From assembly GCA_030544235.1 (NCBI GenBank), contig CM060469.1, forward strand, positions 20,214,517 to 20,278,516: a stretch of DNA of 64,000 bases, read 5' to 3'. The translations under genes and the position numbers were made by a program. Numbering within the stretch: the first letter of the stretch is position 1; each line of letters opens with the position of its first letter. Below the pieces are notes generated by a model. That model saw only the letters and a program-made list of their open reading frames with translations. It did no database searches and was not told the DNA's origin. This stretch comes from Lepturacanthus savala (Eukaryota; Chordata; Actinopteri; Scombriformes; Trichiuridae). Shown one piece after another: positions 1 to 13,718 of the stretch.

Positions 1-3000
1 TGAAGTGAAAAATGGCAGACCCAGAATTTTTCTGACCTTTAGATTTGCAGATTCATCTTCTACAGCAAGAAGAGAATGGTGATGTTCTTAAAACAATAAC
101 CAACTAAAAGCAGCAGAGAACTTTTAACAGAATGCAATGCTTAGCATTTATGACACTTTCATTGCTCTCCGCCATGTTGGAAGGTCAAAGTTTATCTCAT
201 CTTTTCAACTCATGTATCATTCAAATTTTCCAGCTTTCCAGTGGAAATTACGACGTGAGTGGGTGTTCATGTGCAATTTTGATGTCGTTTTTTGGTATTT
301 ACGATAATTACCACTTGAAGGCAGGGTTAGACAGGCACCCCTGATGTTATTCAGACATTAATGGTCCAATTACCATGCAAATAACCATTTTATTGTTATT
401 ATTTTTTTACACTAGATTTGTTCTGGATTTAGAAACTTTGCTGTTTCTTGGCTCGTTTGTACTTTGTTTGTGATGTCACACAGTAGCACCTGTCACCTTA
501 GAAATTCCCAGCATGGCCCACATGCTGCCACTGTCATTAGAAGAGAGGCTTATGAATATTTATGAGACAGACAAAATACAACTTGTGCTTTCTGAAGGTC
601 CATGAGGCGCTTTGAGCTCTGTAAAACTACATTAAGTTGAGTTTTGTACTTTAAGTTGAAAATATGTTATGAGGAATACAACTTGAAATAAGACCCAGAA
701 AAGTGCAGATATGGGACCATTAAAGGTTCAGTCCACATTTCTGATCCAATATTCTTTTTGTCAACCTCAGCAAATAGTTGATACTCACAAGCTGTTTGTT
801 CAGTTTGTGCAGTAAAATAAAGTCTGGTGTTCATACACAACCACTGCTGTGCAAATACTCAGTCTGCCTGTACAATGAGAGAGAGGAGGTGCTGGGAAAT
901 ACTACTACAAACTAGCTGCTGTTGATCTAAACTGAAGACTGATTCAGCAGCTGCATGGCTTATTTCTCAGCAAAATATCTTCACAAATGGCAAATGGTCC
1001 AAATTTCAAGTGGTTTGGTTTATGACAAATATGAAAAGCAAGATAAAAGTCTCTTGTTTTCTACTATTGAAACAGGTCTGAACCCTGAGGATCAATATTC
1101 ATTCATTCATCTTCTATACCCGCTTATTCCTTATTAGGGTTGCGGGGGTCTGCTGGAGCCTATCCCAGCACATTACAGGTGAGAGGCAGGGATACACCCC
1201 AGATGGTCACCAGCCTATGATGTAGCACACACACCATTCACTCACACACTCACATCTACAGGCAATTTAGAGTCTCCAATTAACCTCAGCATGTTTTGGA
1301 CTGTGGGAGGAAGCTGGACAACCTGGAGAAAACCCACGCGAGAACATGCAATCTCCACACAGAAAGGTCCCAGACCAAGGTCTTGAGAGCATCAATATAT
1401 CTCTGCTGCAGAAGTCATTTTACACACGTGATGCTGAAGACACGTTTGACTGTAGAAATGTATTTATATGTGAAAGAGGCTTATGAGCTGCAAAATCTTC
1501 AGTATGATCTGAATGATTGAGCCTATTTACAGCGGTATATTCCTCCTTCAAATTTATATACTACATTTTTCTTTCCTATTAAATGTGTTTAAATTATCTG
1601 TATGTCTCATAGTGGATTAATCCATCACAGCTGCAGAGAAGCCCTCATTGAGTTTGCTCATTATTTTTTGTGCTGTAAATCTATATTAGAAGTTAACATC
1701 TCTGAATTATGTCACATTTAAAAATTCTCTGTCACTGTGTCTCTTCATTTATTTTGTTGTTTAGCTGAGACAGGAGCAGATCGCAAATCACAGGACAAGG
1801 TGACTGTGTGAACTGTTAAACCCAGAAATCCTTTAATCCGACTTGTTGAACTGCTCACAGCGTGGCTGCTTTCTGATGCTTCACATCAAAGGGTGAAGGA
1901 AGGCAAAAGGTTGTTTGTGAGTCAACTTTTCTCTGGATTCAGATCACTTGATGCTGACATGGCAGAAAAGTTTGGGTTTTGATGTTTTCAGTCATTATCC
2001 ATCACCAGAATCTCATTTAGAGAAAAAGAGCACATCAGCGTTGTCTAAATATTAGTAGAGGGAACAGGACTTTTTCTCATTAACTTTTTAATAAAAATGC
2101 TCCTATTATTTAAAAAGTGGTTTAGTTGCACAATTCATTGTGTTTTTTAATTACTTAAAGGAACTGTGGCGCTTAATGAACACGGCATTTGCATTTTCTC
2201 TAATAACGTTTTTAGAGCTACAAATAGAACAGAGCTGATCTCATTTACTGTCAGCTGTGTTTGAGTGGTTTCTTATTGGAAAAAGGAAACTTTTTTGATA
2301 TGTAGGAGTAAATGTACCATATTAAAATGTACTGATCACTCCCTCCATCATGAGTTTGTGCTTCTTCCTTCAAGGAGAAGATTGAGATCCTTCCCAAAGG
2401 ACAAAAAAATTAAAAACTCCTTTGTTTTGCACCGTTACAATGCTAAATTTGCACAATTAAATCTATACAATTTGTTCCACTAAGTATATTGTATAGTTGT
2501 ATTGTTGAAATTGTTTTTAATACCTTGCTGCCACTAAATATAACCTAGTGGAACAAAAACAAAAAACTTCAGGAAACTCTGACATGCTGAGTGAATGTGT
2601 ATGAGAAACATTTGTTATCAACATTTCCATCTGTAACACACCTTCATGTAGAATCTGCAAATGATGAACTAAAATATTTTTGGCATAGGGTTATTTTAGA
2701 AACCAAGGTATTTAAAGCATGTTTGGATTCATCAAAACTCATTTCAGTGACTTCTGAGTATTTATCTCTGGAGTCGGTTGTTACACAACAAAAGTGTCTT
2801 TTGTTTGATGCCAGTTCAGGGTCTGAATCTGCCAGAATATCAGCCGTATCATGTGATGCCCAACAGCCTTCACCCACAAACACCTCCATTTCCTTATTGA
2901 AATTCCATAAATGTACATTCCAGAAACCTGCAGTCTGTGTGAACATGTTTCAACATGAGTTTGAAGCCAATTCACTGCAGGTTGGAGAATTAGAATTATT

Positions 3001-3721
3001 ATATTATTGCAATCGGGTCAGACAGTTGCTTTTTATCTTTATACAGTTCTCAGCTGCATCATTACCTTTATATTTAATCTTTTAATGGAAAAAAATCACC
3101 ATCAAAAGTGTGAGTTTTGTTGATAGTAGCTTAACAAAGACTTTGGATTTGATTAGAAAATTATACAACAGGGTTCATTCATATCTACCAATATTATTCC
3201 TTTTGAAATCTATATTCATTAAAAATGTTAAGATGGATTTTTATTCTTATTTTATTTATATATTATATATTTGCTCCCTCCTGTTTTAAATGGTTTCTAA
3301 TTATTTTTTTTGGGGAGTTCTGAATTCCTTCTTCACATGTTTTAATGTATATTTTACGGTTTATTATAAATAAAGTTTGTTAATATTTTTCATGTATAAC
3401 TTTACATATTTAGTCGAGAAAATTACTAAAAATGTTGAAACGTAGAACTTTTAAAGAGATCAAAATTGCTATTAATATAAATTCCATGATTTTCCAGGTT
3501 TTTCCCCACAGAAACCCTGTTACTCTTTCTATTAAAAAGAGAGAGTGAAGCAGCAGAGTGGTGATGTCTGTTGTTGTATTGATGAAATTACTGCTGTGGA
3601 AATAGAAATTACACTTAATTTACCAGTGATCTGTTGTCATATGCTGCAGGTGAATGCACCTCTAACATAAATTGCTGAGGATGGCTCAGTTGAGAGCTGT
3701 GCAGTCCACACAGATACATAC
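1..3721 (-). other. Host intron downstream of the last visible KCNH5 exon
   Basis: This non-coding AT-rich sequence is interpreted as KCNH5 intron. It holds one SINE (1099-1390). I recognise nothing in 1-1090. An open stretch at 2591-3085 has no family I recognise and no splice or promoter context. The region around 3300-3390, with an AATAAA and a run of T/A, could be an old retroelement tail, but this is not supportable. Confidence 0.6.
1099..1390 (-). repeat. tRNA-derived SINE, 5'-truncated copy
   Basis: This is a diverged copy of the window's common SINE. It reads as the reverse complement, with the tail (ATTC)n first and the body CTTATTCCTTATTAGGGTTG after it. The tRNA-like head is missing. 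A short direct repeat, ATCAATAT, flanks it at 1091-1098 and 1391-1398. Confidence 0.85.
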
Positions 3722-3781
3722 CTTCCTGTTGAGGTGGACGCAGATGTCTGCTCGCATGTCTTTGGGACAGATGGATAAAAC
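3722..3781 (-). CDS. kcnh5: KCNH5-like potassium channel, C-linker exon (partial gene)
   Basis: This is a 60-base coding exon of a voltage-gated potassium channel of the ether-a-go-go family, which acts in the plasma membrane of neurons. It encodes 20 residues (VLSICPKDMRADICVHLNRK) that lie in the C-linker just before the cyclic-nucleotide-binding homology domain. On the minus strand it is preceded by a pyrimidine-rich tract and AG (3783-3782) and followed by the strong donor GTATGT starting at 3721. Both borders are phase 0, so it joins exactly to the exon at 6420-6619, which ends in an intact AAG codon. Reading past the donor gives residues unlike the family, which supports splicing there. 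The LSICPKD form fits KCNH5 better than KCNH1, as I recall these proteins. The following exons must lie before position 1 of the window. Confidence 0.93.
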
Positions 3782-6419
3782 CTGGAGGACAGAGAGAGCA
3801 GTTAACACTGGAGTTTGCAAAAATGGACAGCATAAATTAAATCTGATCTTCCTGCCCAGGTTTTTCTCCAAGGATTAAACCCTGCAGGAAATATTTCAAA
3901 GTGAATCTTTGTTTCTTACTCTGACTACAAGAAGGCCAGAGATAAATTCCTGATGCAGGTTCAGTTCATTTCTTAAAAAGTTTTTCTGATGGAAGCTGAA
4001 GCTTTGAAGCTGAAGCTACAGGAAAAATATTAAAAAGGTCTGAACTTATAAAGCATCTTCTTTAGGTGAAGAAAAACAATGACAATTGTACAGTAATAAA
4101 ATGAATCCTTCAAGGTGTCAGTCAGTCATTTTCTATACCTGCTTATTCCTCATTAGGGTTGCAGGGGTCTGCTGGAGCCTATCCCAGCACGTTACGGCGA
4201 GAGGCAGGGATACACCCCAGATGGTCACCCACACAGACACAGGGAGAACATGCAAACTCCACACAGAAAGGTCCCAGACCCAGGACTGTGTCGCCCTCCT
4301 TCAAGGTGTCTTATATTAAAATCAATACAAATGTACAATTGATTGTGTCATAGGAGCAGCTGATAATATAGATAAACAACGTTTAGGGCTCATTCACATC
4401 ATCTTTTTCATCTGTCATCTAGTGGACTGGTGTGAACTTCTCTTTTTAGGTTTATTCTTTTATACTTTACACAACTATTTCTGTCACTTATACATTATGG
4501 GGACCTATCAGTAGACACTGTCTGAAAATGTGCATCACTATCCATGTATTTAAGTCCAATATTGCAGATTTGTCCTGGGTCTAACAATATTATATTTGTG
4601 ATTTTAAGAACCAAAAATCACTCAGTATAATTTTACATCTCTCTTTCTCTGAGGCTTCTTTCTACAGATTTAGAAAAAACAGCTTGTGTTAGGTCTCATT
4701 AATATTAATGAGCCTATCCTCAGATTGGTTTATAGGTCTATCTTATGGTTGACTTATGAACTTTATCATGTGAATTTGTGCTCCCTCTGAAACAATATAC
4801 CTCGGTTCCCGAAGGCCCCTTCAGCTGACCAGGCCCAACATGAACTTGAACTGAAATGTCTCCATCCTCAATTTGTAGAAGTATATGTTTATTACTGTGG
4901 TTTAGAAAATCAGGCTTATTATCCCATTGTGTTCTTTAACTCCCTCTGCAAACGATCGTCTGCCAAAAAGCCTAAACTGTAATTGCTCTGTCCAGCTCAT
5001 TACACTAATTCTGAAATCCAGCCTAATTAACTGAAGCATTTCACTAAAACAGAGAAAACTAAATATTATCCTGTCCTCCACGGTCCTGCCTTGTTAAATA
5101 TGAACAAAATCGACCAAGGGGAACACAATAAATCATCTGAAAGCAACAAAATACTTCTGAAAATCGTCTTTGTTCTATTTAAAGCACTCAGACGTAATCG
5201 GGAGCCTCTAGTAACCCACCTAAACAGACTTTGTTTGTTTGGTAACGACTCCCAAAGCGACAAAAAATATCCACTAATTGGCCCCAGATCCGACTGAGTG
5301 TGTGGACACACATGCGGCCTTATGTGTTTTGAGGAGTATAATTATCCCAACAAAACCTTGGAAATTGGAATTCATGTGGAGAAAGAGGCTACAGATCATA
5401 ACAATTATTTAAATGGACAGATTTAGGAGACAAAGACAGACAAGGGATGTTTAAAAAGGGGGAAAAAAACAGAAGACTGCATGAAATAAATAAATGTCAT
5501 CAGGTTTTTGTTGAAGCCACTGAAAATAAAAATGCATTTGTTGGTTTTCCAGACATGAAAGAGGGAAGATGAAAATAAACATCTGAAATTAAACCAGATA
5601 TCAGGCTGCAGCAGTTACAGCATTTGAATTGTCAGGTTCATCCTTGATTACAGTAATCAATGTTTACCGCAGTTATTACAAATCCCTGCATGTCCCCGGG
5701 TCACATTAGTCCTGACTGAGGAAATGGAAACAAAGCTGAAAACAGAGGAGATGATTTCAACCTGATTTTAACATTTGTTTTCATTTAATACTGCTTTTTG
5801 CTGTTGTGATGACTGTGGATTTGCTTTAGGAAAACAAAACACAATTTCATAATTTAAATTGTTTGCATAAAACTAAAATTGAGTGTAGAGGGTCATAAGT
5901 GGTGACTGGGATAAGCTACTGCGCTTTTTTCTTTTATTTCTATGCAGCTGCTGAAGTTAAAACTGTCGCCAGTCAGACCCTTTTTCTCAAATAAACGACT
6001 CTGCCCTCCCACTGCGATTTCACTCAAGCTCGCAGTCTCCCTTGCACTTGCATTTGCTCTCTTTCATAAATTGTGTCAAGCAAAATGTCAAATAAATCAA
6101 TTCATCTCGATTATAAGAGTTTGGAGATCATTTGACACGCAAATCGAAATTGTGATTAATATTCTATATTATATTATATTCTATATTCTTAATAAAATGA
6201 TTCCACAGCCTTAATTTTCCCAAAACATTAAAGCTTAAAAACAGTCATTCAAACAGAATACAGTTAGAATGCACTGAATCACAGCTCTAAAACCTTTAGT
6301 TTAACATAGATGCCTTTTTTATGAGCCCCAGAACAAACATGTTTATATATGATACTTTCTTCCCATCAGTCCTGACATGCTACACAGGCTCAACCCGACC
6401 TTTGACCTTCCAGTCTCAC
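3782..6419 (-). other. KCNH5 intron, 2.6 kb
   Basis: The intron lies between the two C-linker exons and is bounded by GTGAGA (6419) and the AG at 3782-3783. It contains one internally deleted SINE (4120-4296). The remainder shows no recognisable gene, RNA or repeat. Confidence 0.85.
4120..4296 (-). repeat. tRNA-derived SINE, internally deleted copy
   Basis: Both the tail side and part of the head side of the SINE are present, but the middle (from the CACACACCATTCACTC block to the GGGAGGAAGC block) is missing. A 14-base duplication, TCCTTCAAGGTGTC, flanks it at 4106-4119 and 4297-4310, so the deletion is within one inserted element. Confidence 0.9.
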
Positions 6420-6619
6420 CTTCTCCGTGTCAATGCCTTTGGACATGGACCAGGTGGACACGATGTAGTCCATCACCCGCTCACTCAGCCCCTTGGGAAC
6501 CTGGTAGAGCTTCAGGAAGTCCCTGACGTTGTTGAGCATTTCGTGGTAGCGGTTGGTGTTGGCGTACATCTGCTGGAAGATGGTCGTCACGTTTCCAAAG
6601 ATGGTGGCGTAGAGCAGAG
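6420..6619 (-). CDS. kcnh5: KCNH5-like potassium channel, end of S6 and C-linker exon (partial gene)
   Basis: This 200-base exon encodes the end of S6 and most of the C-linker of an ether-a-go-go channel. It starts with the last two bases of a split Ser codon, then LLYATIFGNV, then the C-linker with TNRYHEMLNNVRDFLKLYQV and ends IDTEK. The acceptor on the minus strand is CTCCAG ending at 6620 and the donor is GTGAGA starting at 6419. The NNVRDF and MSKGIDTEK variants are those I associate with KCNH5 rather than KCNH1. The exon is phase 1 at its start, matching the T left by the pore exon at 44016, and phase 0 at its end, matching the exon at 3781. The upstream intron is about 37 kb. Confidence 0.96.
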
Positions 6620-8979
6620 CTGGAGAAAAGACAGAAACACGACTACTTCAACACACAAGTACACAGTCTGGATTCATGTCTCCAATTTGTGTTTATGAGA
6701 AGTTTGTTCATTATCCTTCGCACCTCTAATTTCTTTTTGCCCTGTGAATTTTTCTATAACACGTGGCTCATTAAAGTGTTTCAATGAACCAATTAATTTG
6801 AATCGAACAGAATAATTTCAGCCCAATCAACAGCACAGTCTGAGAAATCAACTCCTGAACTGTAAATCATTCCCCTAAAGATAGATAAAAGCACCTGCAG
6901 TAACCTGCTGGCTCCAATCATACACGTGGGCAGAAAATAAATGTATTCTGCAAAATTATACCAATGTTTGTTTTGGGAGGTGAATTCATCCCGCCCAAAG
7001 AAATGCAGAAAATTAACTGCTCACAATCAGCGAAACACTGGTCTCTGCCTGCATTTAAACCACAGGTCCTCACCTATGCACCAAGTACCATTCAGCCAGT
7101 TCTACTACTATATTTGACAATATATGCTTTACTCAAAATATCAAGACAACACATAGTTTTCTATTCAACTTGGAAACAGCAGTTTCAATCCTCGCTGAAG
7201 TTCCCCTATTTGGAAAAGTTCCGAAACTCTCAGGTGAATCTTCCTGTCAAGTGGAAATAATCACCCACTAACCACTGTCGTCCCACATGATGCCGTTCAC
7301 ACAGAGAAGCAGAAAAACTGCAACCCAACAAAGAAGTGCTAACATACAGTGACAAAAGAAGATGCATCAAAAACCGGAAAAGTTACTGACAGAATACAAA
7401 CACATGGAATCACTGAAGAAACTTCTCTCAACCCAAGAGAAATCATTAAATATCACAAACAATTCAACCTCAATTTCTCTCTCTGGCTTTCTCTCTCTTG
7501 AGTTGTTGTTTTGCTAATTGGGCCAAAACTAACAATTAATTAAAGTTTCATTTTCTTGAGTATTCGTCAGCTGTCTGGAATTAGTGAAAATGGCTTTTTT
7601 CCTAAAGTAAAAAATGTCTTTAACTCAGTTATTCGGTTTAATACAAAATTAAATAAATCAGAAAATGCAAACATTTAAGAAGCTGAAATGTTAATCTTTT
7701 CCTATAAATTTGGCAGCTAATTTCCTGGCATTCGACTAATCATGATCTTACATTTGAAGCTCTACAAACTGTTGAACTCATTGGAGAATGGTCAGAAAAA
7801 GTGAACGAGGAAGCAAGTGATCAAACATCTGATCAATGGTAAAGGCAAAGAAATGTGAAAAAGCAGGATAGAAACAAATATATATTATGTCTCTTGGTTG
7901 ATGCTGCATCAATACATCCTACATCAATAAAGTTTCTACAGCGGAGGAGATGTTCCCGATTGTTTCCCCTCTTTCGAACTTAGTGTCGTCGTGCAAGTCA
8001 TCAGCTCATCTGAAACCTGATGCTGCTCCTGTTTCCATAGAGATCTCACTCAACTTGAAATAGTTCTCCCCCTTCTTTTTCCTTCCACTTCTCTTTGCAG
8101 CCAATAAAAATGACAATAGAATGAGGAAGCAATAACACAAGGGCCACAAAACTGCCAAGAGGGAGGGTAAAGAAATAGTGAATATACAGTAAAACTGAGT
8201 AAGAGAAGATAAAGAAAGAAAGAACATACAGAGGATGGAAGTGACAGGATGTGGATGCAACGAAATTAATGAAAGAAAATGACAAAAAGACAAAGTGTGT
8301 GTTTGGATGTGAGACAAAAGAGAAAAAGCCAGAGAGAGAGAGAAACAGTCGGAGATAAAAAGCAAAGTATGCCAGCAGGGAGATAAACACTGTTCCACTT
8401 CGGTACATGCGAAACCAGGCAGCATTCCAGGACCTTCCAGGACCTTCCAGGACCCTGTCAGCTAGTAAGAAGGACTACAAAGCTGCTTCAAAGACACAGC
8501 TCTCACCTCCATTCAAACACACATGTCCTAATTGGGCTGCTTGGCGGCCGATGTCACGTCGCCACAAAGAAAGAGAGAAGGTTTTCACCCGGCAGGAAGT
8601 TTCTGTGCTGAGCCGAATGACCTCGCAGTGACATCATCACATCGTTTGGTTAATTTATCCAGGTGAGAGGGACGTTTGAACTCTGCTGGCAACAAGAGAA
8701 ATGTTCTGAAATCTGAGAACAAACGCTCTCCACACAAATCCCAGTGTGAGCTTGTGTGAGGATCGTGAGCAAACTACCTTCAAACCTGCAGATAAACTTC
8801 CACAGAGGTCATGCGTGTTAGACAGAAAGATAATTAGCAACGTTTGCCAGCTCTAAACGAGGTCTGGATATCTGCACTTTGATGCTTGAATAGAATCAGA
8901 ACGGTAAAGGAGAAAAAAATTAAATAAAAATAATAATCTGTTTCTGCAGTGTTTGCAACTAATGATATTTTTTTTACTT

Positions 8980-9090
8980 TTTGTCCAGACCAACAGTCCA
9001 GAACCAAAAGATTAGTTTACTATTATAGAAGACTAAAGAAATAATAAGATTTAAAAAGCTGGAACCACAGAGTTTGGATTCTTTTTCTTA
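8980..9090 (+). repeat. Unnamed A/T-rich dispersed repeat, partial copy
   Basis: The core GTCCAGACCAACAGTCC followed by TTATAGAAGACTAAAGAAA and GCTGGAACCA is shared with copies at about 28560, 37580 and, reversed, 47540. Only the core is preserved here. Confidence 0.75.
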
Positions 9091-9608
9091 ATTCCAGTCG
9101 GTCACTTTCAAGTGAGAACATGAATAGTAATAGTATAGTGGAAAATACACATTACACTCATTCTTCATTAACATTAAACAATGCAAAATAAACAAATAAA
9201 ACCAGTATTTATAATATAGTAAAAAAAAAGAAAACAATTTCACTTTTCTCTCATCATTTGCAAATATCTTTTCTTTAACTGGGCAGATTTAGCATCTTTT
9301 TCCGAAACATGAAGGTTTCATCATGGTTTAATGTGACTTGTCAACTTGTTTTCCTGTAGTTTATAGATGACTCACTAAATGAATATTGAAATGGTAGTTG
9401 GAGTTGATCCAGGAACTAGGGCTTCTCAATTATGGAAAAAGTCATTATTGCGATTATTTTGGTCAATATTGAAATCATAATTATTCAAACGATTGTTTTT
9501 TAAGTTACACAATACATTTATTCAGCATGAATGACTGTGCTTCTGTTTGATTGAGATGTTAAACAGATTTGTTGTGTTGCCACATAGATATCATCTGATA
9601 GACAATCA

Positions 9609-9708
<100 letters not shown>

Positions 9709-10072
9709 TCAATGACAGTTGTGTAACCCTAAAACCTGGTACCAGATAGTTTATCTCTCGGGATCAGCTGTTAATTCACAGTCTGACTCTGTGAAGCTGG
9801 TTGTTTAGAAGAAGTTTACAGTTTTTCTTTCAGTTCAAAGCTCTGAAGTCATATGAAATCAATTGTTAGAATAAAAAAGAAAAAAAAATCAGCTGACGCA
9901 CTAGACCTGAAGTTGGAGATTTGCCTCTGTTTGGTGTTGGATTTCTAGCTGGTAGTTTTGTTCTTGCTCGGATCTCAAATCTTAGTAGTATACAATGTTG
10001 TCATGGGTTGATAACTGAGCATAACTGATACACAGCATAACTGATACACAGCAAGACTTTACATTGGATTCA

Positions 10073-10439
10073 GTCAGTCAGTCATTTTCTATACCTGCTT
10101 ATTCCTCATTAGGGTCGCAGGGGTCTGCTGGAGCCAATCCCAGCGCGTTACGGCGAGAGGCAAGGATACACCCCAGATGGTCGCCAGCCAATCGTGGGGC
10201 ACACACACCATTCACTCACACACTCACACCTATGGGCAATTTAGAGTCTCCAATTAACCTCAGCATGTTTTTGGACTGTGGGAGGAAGCCGGAGTACCCA
10301 GTGAAAACCCACGCAGACACGGGGAGAACATGCAAACTCCACACAGAAAGGTCCCAGAGCACGGACCAAGGAGGTCTTGAACCTGCGACCTTCTTGCTGT
10401 GAGGCAACAGCGCTAACCCCTGCTCCACCGTGTCGCCCC
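10073..10439 (-). repeat. tRNA-derived SINE, full-length copy
   Basis: This is a full-length reverse-strand copy that ends in the complement of the head GGGGCGACACGGTGG. The target duplication ACATTGGATTCA is perfect at 10061-10072 and 10440-10451. Short open frames inside it are shadows. Confidence 0.95.
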
Positions 10440-11708
10440 ACATTGGATTCACTTGTTTTATTTTTAAGACTTTACATCAATTTCAACAGTTTAACAGATT
10501 TTTTTTAAATCATCCAAGTTGAGGACTGAGCAGAGTCCAGATGGTAGGGTGTTCAAACCAGAACACACAACTGACCAGTTTTTAACACTTTCAGATTATG
10601 TTGAAATACACTTTTGATCAGATTTGTAATTTATTCACACACTTGTAGTAAAAGTGTAAAAATGTGTCTCTATATTGCTTCACAATTATAAAATCTTATG
10701 TCCAGACTAACGCAAAATTCCACCTAATTTCAATAATATGACAATTTTGTTTTTCTCTATGTGAAGTCTGCTCATTTATGAACCTGATAAATAAATTGTT
10801 TAGTTTCAAGAATGTAACCATGACAACATTATATACCACTAAGATTTATTGTTAACATTTGGATTCTCATGATTTGTTACCATGGCAACAATATATACAC
10901 ACACTCCCATAAATGTCTTGGACTTTATAGCTATTTCTAAGAACTCTCTGAAAGGAACAAAAGCTACAAGAAACATCTGAGCACAAACAAAACTACCAGC
11001 TGGAAATCCAGCAGCAGACAGAGGAAAATCTCCAACCTCAGGTTTACTGCATCAGCTGATCTTTTTTGTTTTTTATCCTATCCTGATACAATGATTGTCA
11101 GTGCAATATCTATAAGACATATTCACAGTAGGGCTGAACGTAAGAAAATGTTTCAATTTCAACATGGCAATGTAGAGACAAATGTTTACAATTTTACAAG
11201 TGTGAGAATAAATTACAAATTGGATCAAAAGTGTATGAACACTTTTAGTATTAGTATAGTTAATTATAAACACCTTGTAAATATTTTTTTTATTTAAGAA
11301 TGTAGCACTGACAACATTATATACTACTAAGTTTTATTGTTTACATTTAAAACTTCCCCATGATCTGTTACCAAGGCAACTATACATACTGTGAAGCAAT
11401 GCAATATCTATAGAACATGTTCACAGTATTAGAACATGGCAACAGACTTTTTTTCTATATGAACCATGACATGGCAACAAAAACCCTCAAATTAAAAAGT
11501 AAACAAATCTTCAACCAAAATCTTCATGCACTATTTTATGGTAGTGTTTTACATTTATCACACCAATGAATCTGTGTGTATAGTTTTGATACAAATAAAC
11601 AATTATTTTTTTAGTCCAGTGTTTGATTTTTGCAAGAGGATAAAAGTGGATAAAACTATTCTCAGTTTGAAATAAATGAGCCACAGTTTCTGTGAATGTG
11701 TTTAAACA

Positions 11709-12074
11709 GTCAGTCAGTCATTTTCTATACCTGCTTATTCCTCATTAGGGTCGCAGGGGTCTGCTGGAGCCTATCCCAGCGCGTTACGGCAAGAGGCAGG
11801 GATACACCCCAGATGGTCGCCAGCCAATCGTGGGGCACACACACCATTCACTCACACACTCACACCTACGGGCAATTTAGAGTTGCCAATTAACCTGAGC
11901 ATGTTTTTGGACTGTGGGAGGAAGCTGGAGTACCCGGTGAAAACCCACACAGACACGGGGAGAACATGCAAACTCCACACAGAAAGGTCCCAGACCCAGG
12001 ACCAAGGAGGTCTTGAACCTGCGACCTTCTTGCTGTGAGGCAACAGCGCTAACCCCTGCTCCACCGTGTCGCCC
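11709..12074 (-). repeat. tRNA-derived SINE, full-length copy
   Basis: This full-length copy is nearly identical to the copies at 10073 and 15469. It is flanked by the perfect 12-base duplication TGTGTTTAAACA at 11697-11708 and 12075-12086. Confidence 0.95.
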
Positions 12075-13608
12075 TGTGTTTAAACATTTCGGGAAAAACT
12101 ATAATACTGAGAAGAAATAGATCACAATTCCATTTTATACTGGAACCCTTTGATAAAACATTGAACAATTGTTTATGAAGGCTATTTATTTGTTTAGGAA
12201 TGAGTTTACAGTTTTTCTTTCTGAACTCTACACACTAATCCCAATACCTTACACCAACCTGGAGTGATTATACATGTACTTCCTCATTTTTTCAGAAATT
12301 CACCGTCCAACAGCGTTGCAGCTGCAGTTATGTGTGTCAGTATAACTGTCATTAACAATATAGAACAAAAATGTTTTACCTGTTAATAAGAGAAATTGTG
12401 ATTTTATTCTATTTACAGTGTGTTAAAGTGAAGGTCCATACAGCATAGTGGGAGACCTAGAGCCAAATATACAGCAAAGCAACATGATTTACGCCTTCAC
12501 CAGATGACTCACAGTGATGTTACAGTAGAAAAGGCAGAAAAGAACTTTAATAGGATCAGTCAACCTACCGACTATAAGTAGAACAGTAACCACCACTGTA
12601 CAACAGGATAAAGCTACAAGAACCTTTCTATAAGGAATCAGCTCTGTTATTAGGTTGTGTGAAGCTGGATAAATGAGTCTGATGCTGCTGATGTTCTGCA
12701 TCGCTTTAGGCATCTTTCTACGTGTCTGTAAAAAACTACTGGAGCAATAGAACTATAAAACTGAAATGTCAATTATAGTAACATCATTATTCTGCTTTTT
12801 TCCGGATCCGGTGGGAACTCTGAGTCTCGAAAGTTCAATCAAAGCACCAGTTTCTACTTCATATACTTTATAACTTTTTTAAAAATCCGATCTGTCCCCC
12901 TTGGCTCTACTTTTTTAAATCTGTCACAGAGAGATGGGAGCTCTGGGGAGTTTTGGGGTGGTGATTATTATTTATTAGTTGATGGAATGGGCCTGGGGGA
13001 CACTGTCAAAGTGAGGCTCTCATCTCCAAATTGACTGTGACACCGAAAAGAGAAATATATCTAAACGATAATTTGCTGCATCCGTTGGTGTGTTGTGGCC
13101 TCCCGGTGCTGTACTGATCTCATCTTCCTGACAGCAGCAGCTTTCTTGTCTCTCCGTGTTGTTGCTAAGCGTCATTACCACAAAGTTTCTGCACCTTTCA
13201 AAGATCACCTGAGAGTCACAGTGTGGGTGGGTCTCTGCTTCTTTTTGCTTTTCAGCAGCAGATTCCCCTTCTATCTACCCTGTTCAATCAACCAGCAGAC
13301 ACACCTCAGTGTTAAAAGCAGCACAACTTACTGCAGGCAAATTAAAGAGGCTTATTTTGCCATTTCCACAGGTTAAACATTTTCAAGTCTATTCATGAAA
13401 ATTAGCTGCTTTTATGGTCCAGAAGCAGTTAGCTAGAACTGGAACAGTAATCCAATCTAGTCTACCTTCTTACATACTCAGGATGCTGTATGAATTAATG
13501 AATATTCATTTCTGTGTCATGTCTGACGACCCATCCCTTATGGGGTTAAAAGACACCAAAACAAAAACTAAATAAATATCATATCTGGTTCATAGGTGAC
13601 ACAATCTA

Positions 13609-13718
<110 letters not shown>

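Noticed and set aside
2591..3085. 164-codon open frame on the plus strand
   Set aside because: No recognised domain, overlapping open frames on the other strand, and no promoter or splice context. Probably chance in AT-rich intron.
10216..12064. Recurrent 60-110 codon frames near 10.1, 11.8, 45.1 and 49.6 kb
   Set aside because: All are frames through copies of the same SINE and are not genes.
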